Positions 5,130 through 11,566 of a stretch of DNA of 11,566 nt are shown here, piece after piece. The DNA lies in assembly GCA_035403265.1 (NCBI GenBank), contig DAONEV010000117.1:1-11566 (forward strand), given 5' to 3'. Source of the stretch: JAAYVZ01 sp035403265 (GTDB lineage Bacteria > Acidobacteriota > Thermoanaerobaculia > Thermoanaerobaculales > Thermoanaerobaculaceae). The first letter of the stretch is position 1. Each line of letters begins with the position of its first letter. Made by a program: the position numbers and the translations under genes. Below the pieces are notes generated by a model that was not told the DNA's origin, searched no databases, and saw only the letters and a program-made list of their open reading frames with translations.

Positions 5130-6848
5130 ATGGCGAAGCAGGTCTACCACGACGTTGTGATCATGGGAGCGGGCCTGGCCGGCCTGCGGGCCGCGGTGGA
5201 GATCGCCCGCCGGCTCGAAGGCAAGGCCGACATCGGCATCGTCTCCAAGGTGCAGCTCATGCGCGCCCACTCGGTGTGCGCCGAAGGCGGCACGGCCGCG
5301 GTGCTGCGCCCCGAGGAGGGGGACTCCTTCGAGCTGCACGCCTGGGACACCGTGAAGGGCTCCGACTTCCTGGCCGACCAGGACGTGGTGGATCGTTTCG
5401 TGCACGCCATGCCCGGGGAGATCAACCAGCTCGACCACTGGGGCATCCCCTGGACCCGTGACGCCAGCGGCCGCATCGAGCAGAGGCCATTCGGCGGACA
5501 CTCCTACCCGCGCGCCACGCTGGCCGCCGACAAGACCGGCTTCTTCGAGATGCAGACGTTGTACGACACGCTCCTCCGCTACCGGTGTTTCAAGCGCTAC
5601 GACGAGTTCTTCGCCACCGACATCCTGGTCGAGGACGGGCGCTTCGCCGGGCTGGTGGGGATCTTCGCTCCGACCGGCGAGACCATGGTCTTCCGCGGCA
5701 AGGCGCTGCTCATCGCGACCGGCGGCGGTGGCACGCTGTACGGGTTCACCACCTACTCCCAGACCGTGACCGGCGACGGCATGGCCATGGCCTATCGCGC
5801 CGGGCTGCCGCTCGAGGACATGGAGTTCCTGCAGTTCCACCCGACCGGGCTGGTGCCCTCGGGCATCCTCATGACCGAGGCGTGCCGGGGTGAGGGCGGG
5901 TATTTGAAGAACAACCTGGGCGAGCGCTTCATGGAGAAGTACGCCGCCTCCAAGATGGAGCTGGCGCCCCGCGACATGGTGTCGCGCGCCGAGCAGGAGG
6001 AGATCCTGGCCGGCCGCGGCTTTCCCGGGTCCGACGGCAAGCCGTACCTGCACCTCGACCTCACCCATCTGGGCGCCGACCGCATCAACAAGCGGCTGCC
6101 GCTCATCCGGGAGGTCTGCATGAAGTTCCTGGGGCTCGACCCGATCACCACGCCGATCCCCATCCGGCCGGTCGCCCACTACTCGATGGGCGGCATCGAG
6201 ACCGACATCAACGGCAAGACCCGCCTCGACGGGATCTGGGCGGCGGGCGAGGCCGCCTGCGTGAGCCTGCACGGCGCCAACCGCCTCGGCTCCAACTCGA
6301 CGGGCGAGTGCCTCGTGTGGGGCGCCATCACCGGCGCCGAGATCGCTGCGGCGCTCGGCAAGCTGGCGGCGTCGCCGGCCGTGCCGGCGGCCCAGCTCGC
6401 GGCGGCCGAGGACCACTGGCGCGCCCTCCTCGCCCAACAGGGGACGGAGAACCTCTACGAGCTGCGCCGTGCACTGCGCACCATGATGGACGACCACGTC
6501 GGCGTCTTCCGGACCGGCGAGCTGCTGGCCAAGGGGCTGGTGATCGTGCGCGAGCTGCGCCAGCGTTTCGCCCACGCCCCCGTCGCGGACAAGGGTACGG
6601 TCTACAACTCAAATCTGTTCCACGCGTTGGAGCTGGAGAACCTGCTCGCGCTCGCCGAGGTGACGATCGTGGGAGCTCTTACCCGCGAGGAGTCGCGCGG
6701 CGCGCACGCCCGCCGCGACTTCCCGACGCGCGACGACGAGAAGTGGCTCAAGCACACCCTGGCGTGGCGCCAGCCCGACGGCTCGCCGCGTCTCGAGTAC
6801 AAGCCCGTCACCATCACGACGTGGAAACCCGTCGAGCGGAAGTACTGA
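5130..6848 (+). CDS. sdhA: Succinate dehydrogenase/fumarate reductase flavoprotein subunit
   Basis: 572 residues. Start ATG 5130 has GGGAGGG (5119-5125) a few bases upstream; longer in-frame starts would run through the repeat and lack a ribosome site. It carries the catalytic, FAD-bearing subunit that interconverts succinate and fumarate. Visible landmarks: dinucleotide motif GAGLAG (13-18); AHSVCAEGG (46-54) with His47 as the expected covalent FAD attachment; HPTG with His237; Arg281 in PRD, the expected proton-shuttle Arg (E. coli FrdA R287); His350 in AHYSMGG; and Arg385 in GANRLGSNS. All substrate-binding and catalytic positions are present. AEGG after the flavinylated His looks more like FrdA than the AQGG of SdhA, and the blocks around HPTG also read FrdA-like, but sequence alone does not decide the direction in the cell. 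First gene of an A-C-D-B operon, 13 nt before sdhC. Confidence 0.95.
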   Translation: MAKQVYHDVVIMGAGLAGLRAAVEIARRLEGKADIGIVSKVQLMRAHSVCAEGGTAAVLRPEEGDSFELHAWDTVKGSDFLADQDVVDRFVHAMPGEINQLDHWGIPWTRDASGRIEQRPFGGHSYPRATLAADKTGFFEMQTLYDTLLRYRCFKRYDEFFATDILVEDGRFAGLVGIFAPTGETMVFRGKALLIATGGGGTLYGFTTYSQTVTGDGMAMAYRAGLPLEDMEFLQFHPTGLVPSGILMTEACRGEGGYLKNNLGERFMEKYAASKMELAPRDMVSRAEQEEILAGRGFPGSDGKPYLHLDLTHLGADRINKRLPLIREVCMKFLGLDPITTPIPIRPVAHYSMGGIETDINGKTRLDGIWAAGEAACVSLHGANRLGSNSTGECLVWGAITGAEIAAALGKLAASPAVPAAQLAAAEDHWRALLAQQGTENLYELRRALRTMMDDHVGVFRTGELLAKGLVIVRELRQRFAHAPVADKGTVYNSNLFHALELENLLALAEVTIVGALTREESRGAHARRDFPTRDDEKWLKHTLAWRQPDGSPRLEYKPVTITTWKPVERKY

Positions 6849-6861
6849 GGCAGGGGGGATC

Positions 6862-7299
6862 ATGAACGACGTCAAGCACCGTCCAAATCGATTGGGGATC
6901 TGGGGTTGGGTGGGAGGTGGGCGTTGGGGAATGGAGCGTTACCTCTACGCCCTGCACCGGGTCACGGGGCTCGGGATCCTGAGCTACTTCCTGCTGCACA
7001 TCATCGTCACGTCCTCGCGGGCGTTCTCCCCGCAGGCGTGGGACCGCGCCATGGGCATGGTCACCGGGCCGCTGTTCAAGCTCGGCGAGTACCTGGTGTT
7101 CGTGGCCTTCGCCTTCCATGCCGTCAACGGCATCCGCCTGGCGCTCGTGGAGCTGGGGTTCGCGGTCGGCGAGCCCATCGAGCCGGTGTATCCCTATCGG
7201 ACCTCGGTGGACGTGCAGCGACCACTCGCCCTGGGTGCGCTTGCCCTGGCATTGGTGCTTGTGGCCCTCGGCACCGTGAGCATGTGGATCATCGACTAG
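6862..7299 (+). CDS. sdhC: SDH/FRD cytochrome b membrane anchor, SdhC-like
   Basis: 145 residues with three hydrophobic segments (about 34-52, 72-92 and 121-143). LHRVTG (31-36) matches the LHRxSG element of SdhC, whose Arg lies at the quinone site. FHAVNGIR (85-92) matches the HxxxGIR element containing the E. coli haem ligand His84, so His86 is the probable haem b ligand. His46 in the first helix is a possible second-haem ligand. ATG 6862 is preceded by AGGGGGGAT (6852-6860). Together with the next gene it would anchor the A and B subunits to the membrane and pass electrons to or from quinone. Confidence 0.88.
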   Translation: MNDVKHRPNRLGIWGWVGGGRWGMERYLYALHRVTGLGILSYFLLHIIVTSSRAFSPQAWDRAMGMVTGPLFKLGEYLVFVAFAFHAVNGIRLALVELGFAVGEPIEPVYPYRTSVDVQRPLALGALALALVLVALGTVSMWIID

Positions 7300-7309
7300 G
7301 AGGCCGACC

Positions 7310-7735
7310 ATGATGCGAGATCAGAAGCTCTGGACGTGGCACATCATCGCGGGCGCGGTGATCCTGGTGTTCCTCGGCCTCCACATGCTGACCATGCACA
7401 TGGAGGGCGTGATCAAGATCGGAAGCCTCAACCCCGCGAGCGCCAGGAGCGAGGCGCGGGGGGGAGAGGAGATCCACCCGACCTCCTGGCCGAACGTCAG
7501 GGCGCGCGGTGTGCGAACCCTCTACATGGCCAGCTACATTCTTCTGCTGGGTGCGGCGCTGTTCCACGGCCTTTACGGGCTCAACAACATCATCCGCGAG
7601 GCCAACCCTGCCAAATGGGTCCAGAAGGCCGTGACCGTGGTGTTGCTTCTCGTCGGCGTGGGCCTGTTCGTCTTCGGGACCTGGGCGGCCATCGCCGCGC
7701 GTGCCGTGGCCCGCGCCGCGGTCCCGGGCCTGTGA
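7310..7735 (+). CDS. sdhD: SDH/FRD membrane anchor, SdhD-like
   Basis: 141 residues with three hydrophobic segments (about 9-30, 71-92 and 105-130). LFHGLYGL (84-91) resembles the helix-II haem-ligand region of SdhD (E. coli His71), pointing to His86. His11, His25 and His30 lie in the first helix, and His25 could pair with SdhC His46 at a second haem. An unusually long, charged loop (about 31-68, with His56) joins helices I and II. The ribosome site AGGAGG (7298-7303) overlaps the sdhC stop codon. Two Met codons stand in tandem; the first (7310) gives a 6-nt spacing. I call it by context and helix/His layout, not by strong sequence identity. Confidence 0.8.
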   Translation: MMRDQKLWTWHIIAGAVILVFLGLHMLTMHMEGVIKIGSLNPASARSEARGGEEIHPTSWPNVRARGVRTLYMASYILLLGAALFHGLYGLNNIIREANPAKWVQKAVTVVLLLVGVGLFVFGTWAAIAARAVARAAVPGL

Positions 7736-7745
7736 GGGAGACGTC

Positions 7746-8567
7746 ATGAGCGAGATGACCAAGGTCACCTACCGCATTCGCCGCTTCGACCCGACGAAGG
7801 ACGCGTCCCCCCACTTCGAGACCTATACGATTCCCTACACGCCCGGGCTCACCGTCCTCGATGGCCTGTGGCGGGTCAAGGAGCTGCTGGCTCCCGACCT
7901 GTCCTGGCGGTCCTCCTGCCGCATGGGGGTGTGCGGCTCGTGTGGCATGCTCGTCAACGGCATGGCGCGCCTCGCCTGCAATACCCAGATCTCGGAGCTG
8001 GGCACCGACCAGCTCGTCCTGGCCCCCCTGCCCAACTTCGACATCATCCGCGACCTGGTGCCGGATCTCATGCCGATGATCGCGGCCCACCAGGACCTGC
8101 ACCCCTACCTCGTACGCGAAGATGTCGCCGAGCGGGAGAGCCCGACCGGAGAGTTCTTCCAGTCGCCTCACGAGCTCGAGCAGTATCTGCAGTTCTCATA
8201 TTGCATCAAGTGCGCGTGCTGCATGGCGGCGTGTCCGACCGTGGCCTCCGACCCGGTGTACGCGGGGCCGATGCCGCTCGGACAGGCCCACCGGTACAAC
8301 AGCGACACCCGCGACGGCGGTTTCGCGCTGCGCCGGGAGGTCCTGGCCGACGAGCGCGGGCCGTGGCGCTGCCACTTCGCCGGCGAGTGCTCGCGGGTGT
8401 GTCCGAAGGGGGTCGACCCGGCCAAGGCCATCCAGCTCCTCAAGCGCCAGCTCGTCCTGGACATCTTCCACCTGCGCCAGCAGAAGTGTCCTGCAGAGCT
8501 CGCGCCCAAGCCCAAGGACATCAACCGTCGGGATGGTATCCCGGAGGCGCCCAAGCCGTCAGTGTGA
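7746..8567 (+). CDS. sdhB: Succinate dehydrogenase/fumarate reductase iron-sulfur subunit
   Basis: 273 residues, carrying electrons between FAD and the quinone site. The N-terminal ferredoxin domain holds the [2Fe-2S] cysteines Cys58, Cys63, Cys66 and Cys78 (CRMGVCGSCG then a later Cys). The C-terminal domain has CIKCACCMAACP (153-164) plus Cys209, Cys215 and Cys219, which supply the [4Fe-4S] and [3Fe-4S] ligands in the standard pattern; all eleven ligands are present. The C-terminus is somewhat extended and rich in Lys and Pro. Start ATG 7746 has GAGGGAG (7734-7740) five bases upstream, overlapping the sdhD stop. Last gene of the operon, followed 33 nt later by a strong terminator. Confidence 0.95.
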   Translation: MSEMTKVTYRIRRFDPTKDASPHFETYTIPYTPGLTVLDGLWRVKELLAPDLSWRSSCRMGVCGSCGMLVNGMARLACNTQISELGTDQLVLAPLPNFDIIRDLVPDLMPMIAAHQDLHPYLVREDVAERESPTGEFFQSPHELEQYLQFSYCIKCACCMAACPTVASDPVYAGPMPLGQAHRYNSDTRDGGFALRREVLADERGPWRCHFAGECSRVCPKGVDPAKAIQLLKRQLVLDIFHLRQQKCPAELAPKPKDINRRDGIPEAPKPSV

Positions 8568-8600
8568 CCTGGCCGTCGTCGGCCCCGGCCCGTTTCCCAT

Positions 8601-8635
8601 CCCGCCCGGTCGCATTCGACCGGGCGGGGTCTTTT
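8601..8635 (+). terminator. Rho-independent terminator of the sdh operon
   Basis: A perfect 12-bp GC-rich stem (8601-8612 with 8617-8628, arms cccgcccggtcg and cgaccgggcggg) closes a 4-nt loop catt and is followed by gtctttt. It lies 33 nt after the sdhB stop. This is the clearest terminator in the window. Confidence 0.92.
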
Positions 8636-8712
8636 CCTCCTACTGGAATGGAGTCGACACCCGACCAGAGTCGGTGCGGAGCCAGCCTCCGGCGCCCGAC
8701 CAGGAACGGTCC

Positions 8713-8757
8713 GCGCGGCGCGACCGCCGCGCCTGTCATCGCCTGCCGATGGCGGGC
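8713..8757. other. Two adjacent short hairpins between terminator and coaBC promoter
   Basis: A perfect 8-bp stem gcgcggcg/cgccgcgc with a cgac loop (8713-8732) is followed by gcctgcc/ggcgggc with a gat loop (8741-8757, one G-T wobble). They lie upstream of the TTGACA box, so they would not be in the coaBC transcript started there. No T-tract follows. Function unknown; no gene is seen in 8636-8820. Confidence 0.4.
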
Positions 8758-8763
8758 TCGCGC

Positions 8764-8791
8764 TTGACACCGCGGGGTTCGGCAGTACGCT
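8764..8791 (+). promoter_or_regulatory. Promoter of coaBC
   Basis: A perfect -35 TTGACA (8764-8769) and a -10 TACGCT (8786-8791, matching the key T, A and final T) are 16 bp apart. The predicted start near 8798 gives a short leader containing a small cggac/gtccg stem (8797-8810) directly before the ribosome site GGAGGG (8812-8817). Confidence 0.6.
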
Positions 8792-8820
8792 CGCTCCGGA
8801 CCCCGGTCCGCGGAGGGAAC

Positions 8821-10017
8821 GTGCTCGAAGGCAAGCGCATCCTGCTCGTCATCTCCGGCGGCATCGCCGCCTATAAGTCGTTGGACCTCATTCGCCGGCT
8901 GCGGGAGCGGGGCGCCGAGATTCGCACGGTCATGACCGAGGGGGCGACCCATCTGGTGACCCCGCTCGCGGTCGCCGCGCTGTCCGAGAACCGCGTCGCC
9001 ACCGACATGTGGGCGCTCACCCCTGAAGGTGAGATCGGGCACATCCGCCTCGCCCGCGACCCCGACCTGGTGGTCGTCGCGCCCGCCACCGCCAACCTGT
9101 TGGCGAAGATGGCCCACGGTATCGCCGACGACCTCGCTTCGACGCTGCTGCTGGCCACCGACAAGCCGGTCCTCGTCGCCCCGGCGATGAACGTCGTGAT
9201 GTGGGAGAAAGCCGTGACCCAGGCCAACGTGGCGGCGTTGCGCTCGCGCGGCGTCCACCAGGTCGGCCCGGGAGTGGGCGAGATGGCGTGCAAGGAGACC
9301 GGCGCCGGACGGATGGCGGAGGTGTCAGAGATCGTGTCGGCCGTCGAGGGAATTCTCGTGGCCTCGCGTTCCCTCGCCGGGATCCGGGCGCTGGTCACGA
9401 GCGGCCCCACCCACGAACCGCTGGATCCTGTCCGATTCCTGGGCAACCGTTCCTCGGGGAAGCAGGGTCACGCCATCGCCTCCGCCCTGGCCGAGCTGGG
9501 CGCCGACGTGACGCTCGTGAGCGGCCCGGTTGCACTTCCAGACCCGCTGCAGGTCCGAGTCACACACGTCGAGACCGCCGAGCAGATGCTGGCCGCCTGC
9601 CAGGCCGCTCTTCCGGTGGACGTCGCCGTGTGCGCGGCCGCCGTGGCGGACTGGCGGCCCGAGCGGGTGGCGGCGCACAAGCGCAAGAAGGTCGACGGCC
9701 CGGCCCCGGTCCTCGCGCTGGTGGAGAACCCGGACATCCTGGCCATCATTTCCCGCGGGGCGCACCGGCCGCGGCTCGTCGTCGGGTTCGCGGCCGAGAC
9801 CGACGACCTCGAGGGTCACGCGAGAACGAAGCTGGCTCGCAAGGGATGCGACTGGATCATTGCCAATGACGTCACGGCCGGGTCGGGCACGTTCGGGGGC
9901 GATGCCAACACCGTGGTTCTCGTCACTGTTGACGGCCTCGATCGCTGGCCGACGCTGAGCAAGGCGGAGGTTGCCAGGCGCCTGGCCGGGCTCGTGGCAC
10001 GGCACTTTAGCGGGTAG
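8821..10017 (+). CDS. coaBC: Bifunctional phosphopantothenoylcysteine decarboxylase / phosphopantothenate-cysteine ligase
   Basis: 398 residues from GTG 8821, with GGAGGG three bases upstream. The enzyme makes 4'-phosphopantetheine from phosphopantothenate and cysteine in coenzyme A synthesis, in the cytoplasm. The N-terminal CoaC (flavoprotein) domain shows SGGIAAYKS (12-20), the catalytic His74 in GHI, PAMN (121-124) and Cys157 in the flexible ACxExGxGRM flap. In E. coli a Gly follows that Cys; here it is Lys. The C-terminal CoaB domain shows TSGPTHEPLDPVRFLGNRSS (193-212) with Asn209 expected to be catalytic, AAAVADW (272-278) and the basic HKRKK (286-290) around the expected catalytic Lys. 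Length is close to the E. coli protein. It has its own promoter and is insulated from the sdh operon by a terminator. Transcription could run on toward the kinase gene, since no clear terminator follows. Confidence 0.96.
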   Translation: MLEGKRILLVISGGIAAYKSLDLIRRLRERGAEIRTVMTEGATHLVTPLAVAALSENRVATDMWALTPEGEIGHIRLARDPDLVVVAPATANLLAKMAHGIADDLASTLLLATDKPVLVAPAMNVVMWEKAVTQANVAALRSRGVHQVGPGVGEMACKETGAGRMAEVSEIVSAVEGILVASRSLAGIRALVTSGPTHEPLDPVRFLGNRSSGKQGHAIASALAELGADVTLVSGPVALPDPLQVRVTHVETAEQMLAACQAALPVDVAVCAAAVADWRPERVAAHKRKKVDGPAPVLALVENPDILAIISRGAHRPRLVVGFAAETDDLEGHARTKLARKGCDWIIANDVTAGSGTFGGDANTVVLVTVDGLDRWPTLSKAEVARRLAGLVARHFSG

Positions 10018-10066
10018 TTGGCATCGTTCGGAGGGCCACGCCAGGAGGCGGATGACAGGGCCGCGC

Positions 10067-10136
10067 CCCGTCCACGCTGTGAGGAGGTGGGGGAGGACCG
10101 CTGCTTCCACGTCACGGCAACGTGCGTGTGGACGGG
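10067..10136. other. Inverted repeat in the coaBC-kinase intergenic region
   Basis: The sequence cccgtccac (10067-10075) is the exact reverse complement of gtggacggg (10128-10136), extendable inward by one G-T and one C-G pair. A second tccac at 10106-10110 could pair with the same right arm, so two alternative structures are possible. No T-tract follows. The 10018-10195 stretch otherwise holds only the candidate -10 box below. Confidence 0.35.
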
Positions 10137-10165
10137 CCGTCGTGCCTGCGGCCAGGGAAGCGGGC

Positions 10166-10171
10166 TACAAT
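10166..10171 (+). promoter_or_regulatory. Candidate -10 box (TACAAT) for the kinase gene
   Basis: TACAAT in the context gggctacaat closely repeats the ggctacaat context at 1573-1581. It would start transcription near 10178, about 18 nt before the kinase ATG. No clear -35 and no Shine-Dalgarno are seen. Confidence 0.45.
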
Positions 10172-10195
10172 TTCAGCGTTGGTCTGTGTGACTGA

Positions 10196-11566
10196 ATGAC
10201 GCCCGAGCACGCCACCGCGAGCTGGTCGCCTGGTTCGGGGATGAACCAGGCGGCCCCTCGGTCGCCCGTGGCGTTGCCCGCGCCGGGACGGGTGCTGGGC
10301 GGCCGTTTCGTGCTTGGACAGGTCCTGGGTTCCGGCTCCTCCGGCATGGTGTACTCCGCATTCGACGAGCGCCTCGGCCTGAAGGTCGCGATCAAGGTGA
10401 TCCTGCCGCACCTCGCGGAGGAGGCCATCCGCCAGCGCCTGCGGCGGGAGGTCCAGGCGGCTCGCCAGCCCCACCCGAACGTGGTCGCGATCTTCGACCT
10501 TCACGAGGCGGACGCGCTCCTGTTCCTGAGCATGGAGCTGGTCGAGGGTCTCGGGCTACGGGAACGCCTCGCTGTCAGCGGCCGCATGACCGTGGCCGAG
10601 ACGGTCACGCTCGGCCGGCAGCTTGCCGCCGCGCTGGCCCACCTCCACGCCCTCGGCCTGGTGCACCGGGACGTCAAGCCCGGCAACATCCTCCTGACCT
10701 CAGACGGGACTGTGAAGCTCTGCGACCTGGGTCTGGTGCGGCCGCTGGGCCACGGCGACACGATCACCGAGTCCGCGATGTTCGTCGGCACGCCGGCCTA
10801 CATGGCGCCCGAGCAGGGCCTTCACCCCGAGGTCTCGCCGGCGGCCGACGTCTACGCCCTGGGATTGACGCTCTGGGAGTGCCTCACCGGCGAGGTTCCC
10901 CTCACGGGCGACACGGCGCTCGACACCCTGATGCGGCGGCAGCGCTCGGCGCCGAAGCCGATGCGCGGCCGCGTCCAGGACTGTCCCGGCTGGCTCGACG
11001 GCCTGTTGCGGCACATGCTCGACCCCAACCCCGCCCGCCGCCCCTCCGCAGCCGTGGTCGAAGCGGCACTCGCGAGTGGCCGGGCTCCGTTTCGCGTACC
11101 CAGGCGGACGGTGGCCGCCGCGGGGTTGGTGGCTGTCCTCGGCCTCGTCTCGGTGGCCGGATGGCGATACCTCGGGAGCCGGAGGACGGTCAGGGTGGAG
11201 AGCGCCGGCCGCCAGGTGAGCGGGGTCGACTCGGGGGGCCGGACTGTCTGGCAGTACGAGTTGGCGACCACGATCCGCCAGACCGAACGGGCCGATGTCG
11301 ATGGCGACGGCGTGCCCGACACGGTTGTCGTGGCGCAGGCCTCGTTTGCCGAGCGACATGCGCCCGTGAAACCGCTCAAGCCAGAGGTCCTGATCGTGAG
11401 AGACGATGGCAGGCTGCTGAGCCGGGTGGGCCCCGAGGACCTCGTGGCCTCGTGGGTCCACCCGTTCAGCAAGGAGCTCCAGTGTGCCGCGGTGCCCCAG
11501 GACGTGGATCTGGATGGGGCGGCCGAGGTCCTCCTGAGCTGCTTCCAGCCGGCGTTCTACCCCGCG
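10196..11566 (+). CDS. Transmembrane Ser/Thr protein kinase with extracellular FG-GAP-like repeats (C-terminus cut off by window)
   Basis: 457 residues are visible with no stop. ATG 10196 is used because an in-frame TGA directly precedes it; Met16 is a possible later start. The kinase domain spans about 35-293 and is complete: Gly-rich loop GSGSSGMVY (45-53), Lys67 in VAIK, Glu85 in the alpha-C helix, catalytic loop HRDVKPGN (157-164), DLG at 177-179 in place of DFG, activation segment with Thr189/Thr191/Ser193 before GTPAYMAPEQ (198-207), and DVYALGLTLWE (218-228). A basic stretch (300-304) and one helix (about 306-322) follow. The outer part carries DVDGDGVPD (368-376) and DVDLDGAAE (436-444), the Asp-rich calcium-type loops of FG-GAP/VCBS repeats. 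This is a PknB-type receptor kinase layout, with the sensor outside and catalysis in the cytoplasm. Ligand and substrates are unknown. The beta-propeller is probably incomplete here. Confidence 0.9.
   Translation, partial: MTPEHATASWSPGSGMNQAAPRSPVALPAPGRVLGGRFVLGQVLGSGSSGMVYSAFDERLGLKVAIKVILPHLAEEAIRQRLRREVQAARQPHPNVVAIFDLHEADALLFLSMELVEGLGLRERLAVSGRMTVAETVTLGRQLAAALAHLHALGLVHRDVKPGNILLTSDGTVKLCDLGLVRPLGHGDTITESAMFVGTPAYMAPEQGLHPEVSPAADVYALGLTLWECLTGEVPLTGDTALDTLMRRQRSAPKPMRGRVQDCPGWLDGLLRHMLDPNPARRPSAAVVEAALASGRAPFRVPRRTVAAAGLVAVLGLVSVAGWRYLGSRRTVRVESAGRQVSGVDSGGRTVWQYELATTIRQTERADVDGDGVPDTVVVAQASFAERHAPVKPLKPEVLIVRDDGRLLSRVGPEDLVASWVHPFSKELQCAAVPQDVDLDGAAEVLLSCFQPAFYPA

Noticed and set aside
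5085..6575. A long antisense open frame over sdhA
   Set aside because: Low-complexity translation with no motif; sdhA on the plus strand has all catalytic residues.
10179..10199. Tiny leaderless leader peptide (TTG start, stop overlapping the kinase ATG)
   Set aside because: Only six codons from a weak start with no support; the overlap with ATGA is probably coincidence.

Overview
This is a GC-rich (roughly two-thirds G+C), densely packed chromosomal segment. It has one gene at the left edge on the minus strand and nine genes on the plus strand. The style fits a high-GC Gram-negative such as an Acidobacteriota or deltaproteobacterial relative: lipoproteins, a Ser/Thr kinase with an extracellular FG-GAP-like domain, and GTG starts. 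That placement is an inference from style, not from a marker gene. No phage, integrase, IS element, CRISPR array, tRNA or rRNA was seen.

Layout. (1) 1-1404, minus: most of a two-domain protein with an aminoglycoside-phosphotransferase-like half and a P-loop ATPase/kinase half; its end lies outside the window. (2) 1405-1587: a divergent promoter region. Each side has a good -10 hexamer exactly 6 nt before a start codon and no Shine-Dalgarno, so both genes look leaderless. Between them lies a phased array of 8-bp units followed by their reverse complements. (3) 1588-3155: a secreted protein of unknown function overlapping by 4 bp an M48-type zinc metalloprotease lipoprotein. (4) 3156-3342: an inverted pair of REP-like palindromes with a compensatory stem change. 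(5) 3343-4891: a 36-residue one-helix membrane protein overlapping by 11 bp a PutP-like sodium:solute symporter. (6) 5130-8567: a complete succinate dehydrogenase/fumarate reductase operon in the order A-C-D-B, closed by a strong intrinsic terminator at 8601-8635. (7) 8821-10017: coaBC (coenzyme A synthesis) with its own TTGACA promoter. (8) 10196 to the right edge: a transmembrane Ser/Thr kinase with the start of an extracellular Ca-binding-type repeat domain.

How they work together. Only the sdh/frd operon is a clear functional unit: flavoprotein, two haem/quinone membrane anchors and an iron-sulfur subunit. The symporter plus small protein, and the secreted protein plus M48 protease, are likely translationally coupled pairs. 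The rest looks like ordinary core and accessory genes placed side by side. The most rewarding novelties are the small symporter-coupled protein, the REP pair, the phased octamer array between two apparently leaderless divergent genes, and the His pattern of the SDH anchors. No database search was possible; family calls rest on motifs recognised by eye.
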